NCBI GenBank assembly: GCA_000497405.1 | Contig: KI547053.1 | Coordinates: forward strand, 30,630 to 64,770 | DNA: 34,141 nt | DNA from: Streptomycetaceae bacterium MP113-05 | GTDB lineage: Bacteria > Actinomycetota > Actinomycetes > Streptomycetales > Streptomycetaceae | Direction of reading: 5' to 3' | Part shown: one piece after another, positions 15,956 to 23,623 of the stretch | Position numbering within the stretch: the first letter of the stretch is position 1 | Layout: every line of letters begins with the position of its first letter | Made by a program: the position numbers and the translations under genes | Notes under the pieces: model-generated | What the model saw: only the letters and a program-made list of their open reading frames with translations | What the model was told of the DNA's origin: nothing | Database searches by the model: none

Positions 15956-16900
15956 CTACTCCGAAGGGCCGTTGGGTTCCTCCTGGCAGTCGGCGCAGAG
16001 GGCCTTCCCCTCGGGGACGTGGCTGCGAACGGCGCGTTCGCAGCGGTGGCAGGAGACCAGGGGTACCGGGCGTGGGCGTGAGCTCGAGGGGCGTGGTTCC
16101 GCGGCGGGCAACGGCGGCGGGAGGTGCGTCGTCAACCGGTGCTCGAGGAAGCGTGCCGGGTGATGGATGGGCACCGGTTCAGGCGGCAGTTTTGTGGTCA
16201 GCGTGCGGGTGATCTGTTCCGGGGTCGCGGATCGCGACAGCCAGGTGGCGACCGACGGCGCGAGGCGCTCGATGTCCTGGGCGGAGAGTAGTAGCCGAGT
16301 GTCCGCGAGACGCAGGCGGGCGAGCAGGTCGGGGCCTGGACCGGAGGGCACCCGGGGCGGCGGGGGAGGAGGTGCCGCCGGTTGCGGCATCGGCGTTACG
16401 GTGCGAGGGGTAGGAGCCTGCGGGGGCGCGGGCGCGGGTGCGGGTGGCGTCTGCGTTGGGGCGGGAGCCGTCCGCGTGGCCACGCGTGCCGAGACGGGTC
16501 GGCGTTCTGGCGCGGGCGCGGTGCAGCCCGGCTTGTCGTAGCAGACCGTGCGGGTGGCGAAACGGCCGCCGCCCAGTGGCATGCGACGGCGCTGGAGGTA
16601 GCCGGCCGCTTCGAGTTCGTTGAGGGCTCGGCGGAGGGTCGTCTCGCCCTCGTGGAAGCGGAGCGTCAGCGCTTTGGCCGTGACGGAGGCGCCGTCTGGC
16701 AGCGACTGGATGTGCACGGCGAGCCCGATCGCGGTCGCGGAGAGGCTCGGGTGCTGGGCGAGGTGGTTGCCGACCACGGTGAACCGGCCGGTGTGCCGGT
16801 GCCGTACGTGGAGGACGCCGCGACGTGGGGCGTCGTCCGGAACGGTGTGCATGGTGCGCGGGGGCGCGGACAGGGCCGCGCTAGACTGCCGATCAGCCAT
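15956..16900 (-). CDS. Winged helix-turn-helix DNA-binding protein with Pro-rich linker
   Basis: This 314-residue protein has a wHTH domain at about residues 35-125, including SATAIGLAVHIQSL and a recognition region ETTLRRALNELEAAGYL with a wing (RRRMPLGGGRFATRT). A very Pro/Ala-rich linker of about 70 residues follows, then a helical C-terminal domain. Near the end there is a small zinc-finger-like CHRC...CADC pair of cysteine motifs. This type of protein is common in Streptomyces, often near mobile elements; its targets are not known. It stands alone, convergent with the upstream membrane protein gene and preceded by a G-rich intergenic region. It may be unrelated to the secretion system. 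Confidence 0.78.
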   Translation of the reverse strand: MADRQSSAALSAPPRTMHTVPDDAPRRGVLHVRHRHTGRFTVVGNHLAQHPSLSATAIGLAVHIQSLPDGASVTAKALTLRFHEGETTLRRALNELEAAGYLQRRRMPLGGGRFATRTVCYDKPGCTAPAPERRPVSARVATRTAPAPTQTPPAPAPAPPQAPTPRTVTPMPQPAAPPPPPPRVPSGPGPDLLARLRLADTRLLLSAQDIERLAPSVATWLSRSATPEQITRTLTTKLPPEPVPIHHPARFLEHRLTTHLPPPLPAAEPRPSSSRPRPVPLVSCHRCERAVRSHVPEGKALCADCQEEPNGPSE

Positions 16901-17044
16901 CGGGAAGGTCTCTTCTTCCTGGGTGGTCAGGCCCTCGTCAGGATTGCCGTCCTGCCGGGGGTCGTCTGGTTGTGTGAGGTTGTTACGACCGACCGTACCC
17001 CACCTATCCGCCTTTCGGACGCACCGTCACCCATACGTGTGACT

Positions 17045-17073
17045 GGGGTAGTTGGGGTCGGGGTTGGGTGGGG
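17045..17073 (+). other. G-run cluster, potential G-quadruplex
   Basis: Five G-runs lie within 29 bp (17045-48, 17054-57, 17060-63, 17066-68, 17070-73), separated by loops of 1-5 nt, so the plus strand can form a G-quadruplex. It sits in the 261-bp gap upstream of the wHTH gene (minus strand) and downstream of the DUF397 gene, where the wHTH promoter should be. Confidence 0.5.
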
Positions 17074-17161
17074 TTGGTTTTTTCTCAGTTCTCTTATAGG
17101 TGTCGTGCCCCACCGGGACGCGGATTCCCGGGACCCGGTGGCGACCAGCGAAAATGCCCCG

Positions 17162-17386
17162 CTACCGATCAGTAGTAATCGGCCTGGCACGCTTCACGTC
17201 GTCGACAAATGCGACCCACGCGTCGGCCGGGATGAACAACACGGGCCCTCTGGACCTCTTGCTGTCGCGGACGGGCACGGCGCCGGGCACGTCGTCGGCT
17301 ACCTCGAGGCAGTCGCCGCCAGCTGCGTTGCTGTAGCTGCTGCTGCGCCACTGAGCCTTCGTCAGTTCCGGGCAGATGACGTGCAT
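17162..17386 (-). CDS. DUF397 protein, partner of the XRE regulator
   Basis: This 74-residue protein has the full DUF397 signature: an N-terminal WRSSSYSN motif, GGDCLEVAD, a PVRDSK segment and a C-terminal FIPADAWVAFVDDVK. DUF397 proteins in Streptomyces are small partners of XRE-family regulators such as WhiJ and the Scr1/Scr2 type pair. The ATG has a GGAGGAG site and lies inside the 3' end of the XRE gene (25-bp overlap), so the two are translationally coupled. The product probably modulates the regulator by direct binding; that is inferred from known pairs. Confidence 0.93.
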   Translation of the reverse strand: MHVICPELTKAQWRSSSYSNAAGGDCLEVADDVPGAVPVRDSKRSRGPVLFIPADAWVAFVDDVKRARPITTDR

Positions 17387-18204
17387 TGGTGATGCTCCTC
17401 CATTGCCGTGCGGATCAGGTCCGCAGACGCAGCCGGGGACAACGCGTTGGCCTGCAAGCGATCGTAGAGGACCTCCCGCCTGAGCACATCGTCTCGGTTC
17501 TCGATAAGGCGTCCGAAGATGATCCCCTCCTCGTAGGCGACGTCACGGCCGTCGGGTAGAGAGAGAAGGGTGAACGACCCGCCTATGGCGGCCGGGTCCG
17601 CGCTACTCAGTGGAAGTACCTGTAGGTGGAAGCGCGTGCGTTCACCCGCTGTCAGCAGGTGAGCGAGCTGGTCGCGCATCACTGTTCGATCACCGACGGC
17701 TCGATAGAGCACGGACTCGTCCAGGATGACCCAGACCCAGGGCGGCGCGTCGCCTTCCAGGATCGTTTGCCGATCGAGCCTGGCTGCGATCTTCTCCTCC
17801 GGATCTCCGTCGTCATAGATCCTGCCCGCCTCGAGTACGGCTCGGGCGTAGGACTCAGTCTGAGCGAGCCCCGGAACGATCTGCGAGAACTTGCGCATCC
17901 GTACAGCCTTGGCCTCGTACACCATGAAGGCCCGGGCCCAGTCCGGGAACGGGGTTCGCCGGACGTGGCCCCACAGGTCGGTCAGGTCTCCGTCCGCATC
18001 GAGGAGCTTGTCCAGGGTGGCGTTCACGTCCGCCGGTGGCGTCTCGTTGCCCAGCTCGAACTGGGCGATGCGGCTGTGCGCGATCGGGACCCCGTCGCCG
18101 AGCTGACGTTGCGTCATGCCCGCGCGGACACGGAGCTTGCGCAGCTTCGCTCCGTAAAGCGCTGCAAGAGACGCGGACGGATCAAGTTCCCTCGGTGCGG
18201 GCAC
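17362..18204 (-). CDS. XRE-family regulator with C-terminal DUF5753 domain
   Basis: The GTG at 18204 has a GGGAG site 6 nt upstream and gives 280 residues, the usual length; a longer frame from 18480 has no support. Residues about 10-75 form a HTH domain (LRKLRVRAGMTQRQLGDGV, then IAHSRIAQFELGNETPP). Residues about 95-275 match the DUF5753 domain found in WhiJ-like proteins, with the typical IVPGLAQTESYARAV and EESVLYR-like segments (here DESVLYRAVGDRTVM). It forms an operon with the DUF397 gene. The divergent intergenic region contains a perfect CGTAG/CTACG palindrome that may be its operator. Targets may include developmental or local genes; this is not visible in the sequence. Confidence 0.93.
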   Translation of the reverse strand: MPAPRELDPSASLAALYGAKLRKLRVRAGMTQRQLGDGVPIAHSRIAQFELGNETPPADVNATLDKLLDADGDLTDLWGHVRRTPFPDWARAFMVYEAKAVRMRKFSQIVPGLAQTESYARAVLEAGRIYDDGDPEEKIAARLDRQTILEGDAPPWVWVILDESVLYRAVGDRTVMRDQLAHLLTAGERTRFHLQVLPLSSADPAAIGGSFTLLSLPDGRDVAYEEGIIFGRLIENRDDVLRREVLYDRLQANALSPAASADLIRTAMEEHHQCTSSARN

Positions 18205-18256
18205 TGCTGACTCCCGTTTTCGTTCCGGCGCTCCGAAAACCGTTACCCCTGGTGAT

Positions 18257-18268
18257 CGTAGTGCTACG
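18257..18268. promoter_or_regulatory. Palindrome in the divergent XRE promoter region
   Basis: CGTAG-TG-CTACG is a perfect 5+5 bp inverted repeat. It lies midway between the XRE gene and the divergent small gene at 18322, a position suited to an autoregulatory operator. It is short, so chance is possible. Confidence 0.3.
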
Positions 18269-18321
18269 TGCCGATGCTCGGTGGTGGAAGCCCCGAACGC
18301 AGCGAAGAGAGCGTGACGCAC

Positions 18322-18528
18322 ATGGAACCGGTCGATCCGATCGAGGACGCTGAAGAAGCGCGGAACGAGTTGCGCGATGCCCTGACAGAAGCCGGCGTCC
18401 TGTTGCCATCGCTGGGGCTCGATGTCGTCTCGCTCGGCAGCCACTACCTGCCGCCGCTCGTGGACCTCGGGCGTTGCCATCCGCGTGAGGCGCGGAAGCT
18501 GGCGAGCGCCCTGCGGAGCAGGGCTTGA
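18322..18528 (+). CDS. Small unknown protein, 3' end altered by IS insertion
   Basis: This gene divergent from the XRE regulator now encodes 68 residues. The body is acidic and helical (MEPVDPIEDAEEARNELRDA and onward). The IS at 18519 cut it four codons or so before its end: the present reading runs three residues into the IS (SRA) and stops. Joining across the insertion restores a 71-residue protein ending SATRER, whose stop at 19893 overlapped the next gene's GTG start. The function is unknown. Small genes of this type often accompany XRE/DUF397 pairs. Since only the last residues changed, the protein may still work, but co-transcription with the downstream genes is broken. Confidence 0.7.
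   Translation: MEPVDPIEDAEEARNELRDALTEAGVLLPSLGLDVVSLGSHYLPPLVDLGRCHPREARKLASALRSRA
18510..18518. repeat. Target-site duplication of IS copy 1
   Basis: CCTGCGGAG occurs directly left of the IS (18510-18518) and directly right of it (19866-19874). The right copy supplies the GGAG ribosome site of the next small gene. Confidence 0.95.
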
Positions 18529-19865
18529 TCAAGTTCCGGAGACGTGGCGCTGGTCTGGTGGTGACCGGTTGGGGTGCATAGCAGTGCAGGCACGGGATCC
18601 GTGATCATTGGGGTGTCGAATCTCAACGATCATGAGGTGGCCCGTGCCTGCCGCTGTATCTTCTCCCATCCCGCCGGTGTTGGTGAGGCTGGGTCCGCTG
18701 GACATCGGTCAAGTCGCTGACCTGCGGACGTTCCTGGACCAGGTGCCCGACCCGCGTGCGAGGCGGGGCCGCTGGTACTCGCTGACCGCGATCCTCCTCG
18801 TCTGTGCCTGCGCGGCCGTCTCGGGAGCGAGGACCGTCGACGAGATCGCCGAGTGGACGGCGCGGGCCTCGGAGACCGTGCTGATGGCCGTCGGCGTCCG
18901 ACGGCATCCGCTGCAGTGGCGCCGTGCCCCTTCGCGGACCACGATCGGCCGTGTGCTGGCGGCCGTCGACGGTGACGCCCTGGACAAGGCGATCGGCGCC
19001 TACCTCGCCGGCCGGAACGCCGCGGGACCGGAGCCGGAGCAACGGCGGGTGATCGCCGTCGACGGCAAGTCGCTGAGGGGATCGGCCCGCCTGACCGCCG
19101 GCCGCAGGCACCTGCTCTCCGCCGTCACCCACCACCGGGCCCTGACCCTCGCCCAGGCCGAGGTCGGAGCGAAGACGAACGAGACCGCGCACTTCCGGCC
19201 CCTGCTCGAAGGGCTGGACCTGGACGGAGCTCTCGTCACCTTCGACGCCCTGCACTCGGTCCAGGCGAACGTCACCTGGCTGGTCGAGACCAAGAACGCC
19301 CACTACATCGCCGTGATCAAGCGCAATCAGCCGACCGCCCACCGGCAGCTCGCCGCCCTGCCCTGGTCCGACGTCCCCGTCCAGCACACCACATCCTCCA
19401 CCGGACACGGCCGCCACGAATCCCGCTCCATCAAGACCTGCGGCATCGCCGACGAACTCGGCGGAATCGCCTTCCCCCACGCCCACCTCGCCCTCCGCGT
19501 CCACCGCCGTCGCCTGCAGACCGGCCGACGCGAGAGTCGTGAGACGGTCTACGCCGTCACCAGCCTCGACGCCCACCAGACCACCCCCGCCGAACTGGCC
19601 GCCGCCGTCCGCGGCCACTGGAGCATCGAAGCCCTCCACCACATCAGAGACGTGACCTACACCGAGGACGCCTCCACCCTCCACACCGGCACCGCACCAC
19701 GCGCCATGGCCACCCTCCGCAACCTCGCCATCGGCCTGCTCAAAACCCTCGGAGCCGCCAACATCGCCAAGACCACCCGCGCAATCCGCGACCAGCCCGA
19801 ACGAGCCCTCCCACTCCTGGGCATCCTCAACAACCCCGACCCTCACGGAACTTGATCAAGCCCTG
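18519..19865 (+). mobile_element. ISAs1-family insertion sequence, copy 1
   Basis: The element is 1,347 bp, with perfect 20-bp terminal inverted repeats (CAGGGCTTGATCAAGTTCCG at 18519-18538, reverse complement at 19846-19865). It is flanked by a 9-bp direct repeat and carries one transposase gene. The TIRs contain the palindrome CTTGATCAAG. It is nearly identical to copy 2 at 21285-22631, in the same orientation. Confidence 0.95.
18644..19855 (+). CDS. ISAs1-family DDE transposase
   Basis: The protein of about 403 residues begins at a GTG with a GAGG site inside the preceding sequence; an ATG at 18632 and a TTG at 18608 are alternatives. The N-terminal domain ([13 protein letters not shown], then the hydrophobic [21 protein letters not shown]) is the typical ISAs1 DDE-associated region. 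Catalytic residues are D140 ([10 protein letters not shown]), D201 (TFDALHS) and E329 (HWSIEALHH). The stop codon lies within the right inverted repeat, as in compact insertion sequences. It looks intact and active. It catalyses transposition of its own element. Confidence 0.95.
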   Translation: MPAAVSSPIPPVLVRLGPLDIGQVADLRTFLDQVPDPRARRGRWYSLTAILLVCACAAVSGARTVDEIAEWTARASETVLMAVGVRRHPLQWRRAPSRTTIGRVLAAVDGDALDKAIGAYLAGRNAAGPEPEQRRVIAVDGKSLRGSARLTAGRRHLLSAVTHHRALTLAQAEVGAKTNETAHFRPLLEGLDLDGALVTFDALHSVQANVTWLVETKNAHYIAVIKRNQPTAHRQLAALPWSDVPVQHTTSSTGHGRHESRSIKTCGIADELGGIAFPHAHLALRVHRRRLQTGRRESRETVYAVTSLDAHQTTPAELAAAVRGHWSIEALHHIRDVTYTEDASTLHTGTAPRAMATLRNLAIGLLKTLGAANIAKTTRAIRDQPERALPLLGILNNPDPHGT

Positions 19866-19882
19866 CCTGCGGAGCGCCACCC

Positions 19883-20053
19883 GTGAGCGATGAGGCCGAG
19901 CCGGCCGAATACGACGACGCCCACCCGACGTCGCAGGACGAGGAACGCCTGCGCCGCGACGAGTTGCTCGCGAAGGTCCGCGAGGCCAACAAGCAGAGCC
20001 TCCGCGGCCCCGACAGCCCCACTCTTCACACCTACAGGAGCGGAACATGCTGA
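19883..20053 (+). CDS. Very small charged protein next to the IS
   Basis: A 56-residue frame starts at GTG 19883, with the GGAG of the target-site duplication as ribosome site. It encodes an acidic then Arg/Lys-rich helical peptide (EERLRRDELLAKVREANK). Its stop overlaps the next gene's ATG by 7 bp, and before IS insertion its start overlapped the previous gene's stop by 11 bp. These overlaps on both sides make it a real gene despite its size. The function is unknown. Promoter supply after IS insertion is uncertain. Confidence 0.6.
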   Translation: MSDEAEPAEYDDAHPTSQDEERLRRDELLAKVREANKQSLRGPDSPTLHTYRSGTC

Positions 20054-20328
20054 AGGCGATCATGCGCAAGGTCGAGGTCACGGGGGACGGCGTGCGCCGG
20101 GGCGACGTGGTGGAAGTCGGCGGTCTCCTGCACCGGGTGCGCGATGTGCGGGAGCTTCGAGGGCGGCGCAAGCGGCTGGAGTTCGAGGACGGCAACGCCT
20201 ACGTGCTCGGCCCATGCATCGTGATCACCGTCGCCAGGGTGTACGACGCGCGCGGCGTTGCGCGCGTTCGTGCAGACGTCCACCGAGGACATGCAGGAAA
20301 CAACACGCTGCGGGACGACTTCGGATGA
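20047..20328 (+). CDS. Small beta-rich protein of unknown function
   Basis: The product has 93 residues from an ATG with an AGGAG site. The body consists of short predicted beta strands (VRRGDVVEVGGLLHRVRDVRELRGR, then RLEFEDGNAYVL) typical of a small family common in Streptomyces mobile-element or regulator neighbourhoods. I know no function for it. The tail ends RDDFG, similar to the DFG ends of T7SS proteins in this window, which may be coincidence. It overlaps the preceding small gene and is convergent with the disrupted mycosin. Confidence 0.68.
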   Translation: MLKAIMRKVEVTGDGVRRGDVVEVGGLLHRVRDVRELRGRRKRLEFEDGNAYVLGPCIVITVARVYDARGVARVRADVHRGHAGNNTLRDDFG

Positions 20329-20430
20329 GGAACCGCCGGCTCCCCCGCCCACGAGCGCCTGTTCCGTCGTGACGAGTTCGTCGTGCCCTGAGGGCGCCCC
20401 GCTCTCCTCTGCAGCTCGGCACTGTCGAAG

Positions 20431-20463
20431 GGCCGGGCGGAGCTCTCAGGGGCCCGCCCGGCC
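20431..20463. terminator. Terminator between convergent genes
   Basis: A perfect 10-bp GC stem (GGCCGGGCGG and CCGCCCGGCC) with a 13-nt loop lies 6 bp beyond the stop of the disrupted mycosin. It can serve both strands. Confidence 0.65.
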
Positions 20464-20468
20464 TGTAC

Positions 20469-21284
20469 TCATCGGGGGTGGCCGACGGGCATGCCGGAAG
20501 TCGGGCGGCGGCGGGCGCGGGCGCCGCTGATGGCGAGAACGCAGCCCACCACGACGGCGATCAGCCCTGGGCCACCGATGGCCGCGGCAATGAAGGTGTC
20601 CTCCGGGTTGCGTCCGACGTCGGTGCTCGGCGGCGTCCCATCGTCACCGGGCCCGAAGTGTTTGTCGACGTTGTGGTCGCCGACGGGCAGCGTAGCCTCC
20701 TCCGGCTTCAGCTTGCCTGCCTGCACGAGGGCGGCATGCGCGTCCACGGTCCCGTACCCGGTCAGCGGGTTGTGCCCCTGCTCTGCTGAAGAGGCAGTCT
20801 TCTGCAGCACCTGCTCGATCTGGCGCGGGGCCAGGTGCGGGTACTTCGACAGGATGAGCGCTGCTGTTCCCGCGGTGAGCGCCGTGGCCGACGAAGTCCC
20901 GGATACCGGCGAGCGGCCACCCGAGATGTCCGCGGAGTTGATCGCCACGCCCGGAGCCGCGATGTCGTTGTAGTTGTGCACCGAGCTGAACTGCGCGCGT
21001 GCGCCGTCGGGCCCCGTCGCTGCTACGGCGATCACACCGGGGTAGGCACCGGGATAGTTGATCTGGTTGTCGGTTGTGGATATGTCGCCGGAGTTTCCAG
21101 CCGACGCCAGGACGACGATGCCCTTGTTCAGGGCCTCCTGGATGGCCGTTGCCTCCCGCCTGTCGTAGGTGGAGAAGAGGGATTCGGCGGATCCCAACGA
21201 CATGGAGATCACGTCGACGCCCTTCTCAACGGCGTGCTCGACTGCCCGGGCGACGCTGGCGCCTCCGGAGTCACTCCCCTCCTG
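20469..21284 (-). pseudogene. Mycosin copy 3, C-terminal fragment (split by IS)
   Basis: This is the downstream two thirds of a subtilisin-like mycosin interrupted by IS copy 2. It contains the oxyanion Asn (LASAGNSGD), the catalytic Ser in SGTSSATALTAG (S258 of the rebuilt protein), an acidic linker and a C-terminal membrane helix (AAAIGGPGLIAVVVGCVLAISGA). The open frame now extends into the IS, where the upstream residues come from IS sequence. Removing the IS and one 9-bp repeat rejoins it in frame with 22632-23021 to give 398 residues. The D and H of the triad are on the other fragment, so neither piece can be an active protease. Confidence 0.92.
21276..21284. repeat. Target-site duplication of IS copy 2
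   Basis: CCCCTCCTG is present at 21276-21284 and again at 22632-22640, directly flanking the element. It encodes Gln-Glu-Gly of the interrupted mycosin. Confidence 0.95.
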
Positions 21285-22631
21285 CAGGGCTTGATCAAGT
21301 TCCGGAGACGTGGCGCTGGTCTGGTGGTGACCGGTTGGGGTGCATAGCAGTGCAGGCACGGGATCCGTGATCATTGGGGTGTCGAATCTCAACGATCATG
21401 AGGTGGCCCGTGCCTGCCGCTGTATCTTCTCCCATCCCGCCGGTGTTGGTGAGGCTGGGTCCGCTGGACATCGGTCAAGTCGCTGACCTGCGGACGTTCC
21501 TGGACCAGGTGCCCGACCCGCGTGCGAGGCGGGGCCGCTGGTACTCGCTGACCGCGATCCTCCTCGTCTGTGCCTGCGCGGCCGTCTCGGGAGCGAGGAC
21601 CGTCGACGAGATCGCCGAGTGGACGGCGCGGGCCTCGGAGACCGTGCTGATGGCCGTCGGCGTCCGACGGCATCCGCTGCAGTGGCGCCGTGCCCCTTCG
21701 CGGACCACGATCGGCCGTGTGCTGGCGGCCGTCGACGGTGACGCCCTGGACAAGGCGATCGGCGCCTACCTCGCCGGCCGGAACGCCGCGGGACCGGAGC
21801 CGGAGCAACGGCGGGTGATCGCCGTCGACGGCAAGTCGCTGAGGGGATCGGCCCGCCTGACCGCCGGCCGCAGGCACCTGCTCTCCGCCGTCACCCACCA
21901 CCGGGCCCTGACCCTCGCCCAGGCCGAGGTCGGAGCGAAGACGAACGAGACCGCGCACTTCCGGCCCCTGCTCGAAGGGCTGGACCTGGACGGAGCTCTC
22001 GTCACCTTCGACGCCCTGCACTCGGTCCAGGCGAACGTCACCTGGCTGGTCGAGACCAAGAACGCCCACTACATCGCCGTGATCAAGCGCAATCAGCCGA
22101 CCGCCCACCGGCAGCTCGCCGCCCTGCCCTGGTCCGACGTCCCCGTCCAGCACACCACATCCTCCACCGGACACGGCCGCCACGAATCCCGCTCCATCAA
22201 GACCTGCGGCATCGCCGACGAACTCGGCGGAATCGCCTTCCCCCACGCCCACCTCGCCCTCCGCGTCCACCGCCGTCGCCTGCAGACCGGCCGACGCGAG
22301 AGTCGTGAGACGGTCTACGCCGTCACCAGCCTCGACGCCCACCAGACCACCCCCGCCGAACTGGCCGCCGCCGTCCGCGGCCACTGGAGCATCGAAGCCC
22401 TCCACCACGTCAGAGACGTCACCTACGCAGAGGACGCCTCCACCCTCCACACCGGCACCGCACCACGCGCCATGGCCACCCTCCGCAACCTCGCCATCGG
22501 CCTGCTCAAAACCCTCGGAGCCGCCAACATCGCCAAGACCACCCGCGCAATCCGCGACCAGCCCGAACGAGCCCTCCCACTCCTGGGCATCCTCAACAAC
22601 CCCGACCCTCACGGAACTTGATCAAGCCCTG
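21285..22631 (+). mobile_element. ISAs1-family insertion sequence, copy 2
   Basis: This is a 1,347-bp element with the same 20-bp perfect inverted repeats (21285-21304 and 22612-22631) and a 9-bp target duplication. It is inserted in the mycosin copy 3 gene in antisense orientation. The only differences from copy 1 that I found are four bases within about 25 bp near 22409-22433. Confidence 0.95.
21410..22621 (+). CDS. ISAs1-family DDE transposase (second copy)
   Basis: This transposase of about 403 residues is the same as the one of IS copy 1 except for two residues: [11 protein letters not shown] here against [11 protein letters not shown] there. The DDE residues are intact, the start is the equivalent GTG, and the stop lies in the right inverted repeat. 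The change lies just after the catalytic Glu and is conservative, so both copies should be functional. Confidence 0.95.
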   Translation: MPAAVSSPIPPVLVRLGPLDIGQVADLRTFLDQVPDPRARRGRWYSLTAILLVCACAAVSGARTVDEIAEWTARASETVLMAVGVRRHPLQWRRAPSRTTIGRVLAAVDGDALDKAIGAYLAGRNAAGPEPEQRRVIAVDGKSLRGSARLTAGRRHLLSAVTHHRALTLAQAEVGAKTNETAHFRPLLEGLDLDGALVTFDALHSVQANVTWLVETKNAHYIAVIKRNQPTAHRQLAALPWSDVPVQHTTSSTGHGRHESRSIKTCGIADELGGIAFPHAHLALRVHRRRLQTGRRESRETVYAVTSLDAHQTTPAELAAAVRGHWSIEALHHVRDVTYAEDASTLHTGTAPRAMATLRNLAIGLLKTLGAANIAKTTRAIRDQPERALPLLGILNNPDPHGT

Positions 22632-23021
22632 CCCCTCCTGCCGCTGCTCTTTCCATTCCTTGTAGTCGGGGTCTGCTTCGTCCCGGATCGCCCGCAGCCC
22701 GAGAACCTCGGCTTTCGGGGCGACGTCCAGCACGCTCGACGCCATCGAGGTCCCGTGCTCGCCGTACCAGGACTCGTCCTGGTCGGATTCCTCCAGAAAG
22801 TCGGGGCCTTCGGTCGCCCGTCCCTTCAATTCCGGATGGTCTGTCCGGACGCCGGTGTCGATGACGGCGACCGTCACGCCTGCGCCCTTGCTGACAGAGT
22901 GGGCGTCGGCCACACGCAAGGCCGCCAGCTCCCAACCAGAAGGGGCCGCCGCGGCGCTCGTGGTCGAGTTGACGAACGCCAGCGAGGCCAGCGCGAGAGT
23001 GGCGATCAGTCGGTACTTCAT
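22632..23021 (-). pseudogene. Mycosin copy 3, N-terminal fragment (split by IS)
   Basis: The ATG (23019-23021) follows a GGAGG site and starts a signal peptide (LIATLALASLAFVNSTTSAAAA). The first part of a peptidase S8 domain follows, with catalytic D55 (AVIDTGV) and H89 (EHGTSMAS). After codon 130 the IS interrupts the frame; the present reading runs a few residues into the IS and stops. The start overlaps the stop of the gene upstream by 4 bp, so the pair formed a coupled operon. The fragment could still be exported as a short peptide but has no Ser nucleophile. Confidence 0.92.
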
Positions 23022-23623
23022 CGGTCCTCCCGCATCGCTGTGGAGAACGACCCGTCGAACGAATGGAGCAAGTGTGCACCGATGCTGATCCAACGCTCGT
23101 TCTCGTACCTCTCCTGGGACGTCCAGGGCTCGGGCAGTTCGCCGGGCGACCGGGAGGCCTCCGTGGTGCCGACACTGACGGCCAGAAGGTAGGGCGACAC
23201 ATCGCCCGTGTGCTGGTACTCGGTGGCGCCGGCCACGGCGACCCAGTCGTCGCTGGCCGTCTTGGGAAAGCCGACGGGGCGGACCAACGGTCCCTGATCG
23301 GTCGCGGAACTGTACTGCTCGCCGAGCGCGCGCGCACCCTTCGGCGAATCGATGACGAGGAGTCCGACCGTCGCGGCCATGGAACCGCTGCTGTCCGAGT
23401 AGGTCGCCAGGAGCACCGTCGTGCAGCCTGCTTCCTTCGCCGCTTCCTTGAAGTCCTCCAGCAGTGCCTCCCCGCAGGACGCCTCGCGCGCGATGCCCTG
23501 ACGCGACCAACCTCGGACCTTCTGAACGGAAGAGGTGTCGGTGTTGGTCAGGTAGTCGGGGAAGATCTCATCGCTCTCCAGGTTGTGCCAGGCTTTGGGA
23601 ACGAAGTCGTTGTTGGGGACCTG
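23018..23623 (-). pseudogene. Extracytoplasmic part of a Pro-rich one-TM protein, after an amber codon
   Basis: This is the continuation, in the same frame, of the gene starting at 23938. The TAG at 23624-23626 separates the two. The sequence directly after it (VPNNDFVPKAWHNLESDEIF and onward) keeps good codon bias down to a normal stop that overlaps the mycosin start, so the whole was once a 306-residue protein. This part is an outward-facing domain with two Cys, containing repeated acidic and Ser-rich segments and no known fold that I recognise. It has no strong ribosome site of its own. It probably served together with the mycosin of this module. Confidence 0.8.

Noticed and set aside
16320..16560. 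Repetitive GC-rich stretch as a repeat array
   Set aside because: It encodes the Pro/Ala-rich linker of the wHTH protein; the repetition is low-complexity coding sequence without fixed unit length.
17387..18480. Longer start for the XRE regulator at 18480
   Set aside because: The extra 92 residues are not typical of the family and cover the divergent promoter and the small gene; the GTG at 18204 has a good ribosome site and gives the usual length.
21276..21392. Start of the mycosin C-terminal fragment inside the IS as a new functional protein
   Set aside because: The upstream residues come from IS sequence, there is no signal peptide, and the D and H of the triad are missing.
18519..22631. 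Composite transposon formed by the two same-strand IS copies
   Set aside because: Each copy has its own 9-bp target duplication, and the flanks of each copy match across that copy. They are two independent insertions, not the ends of one larger element.
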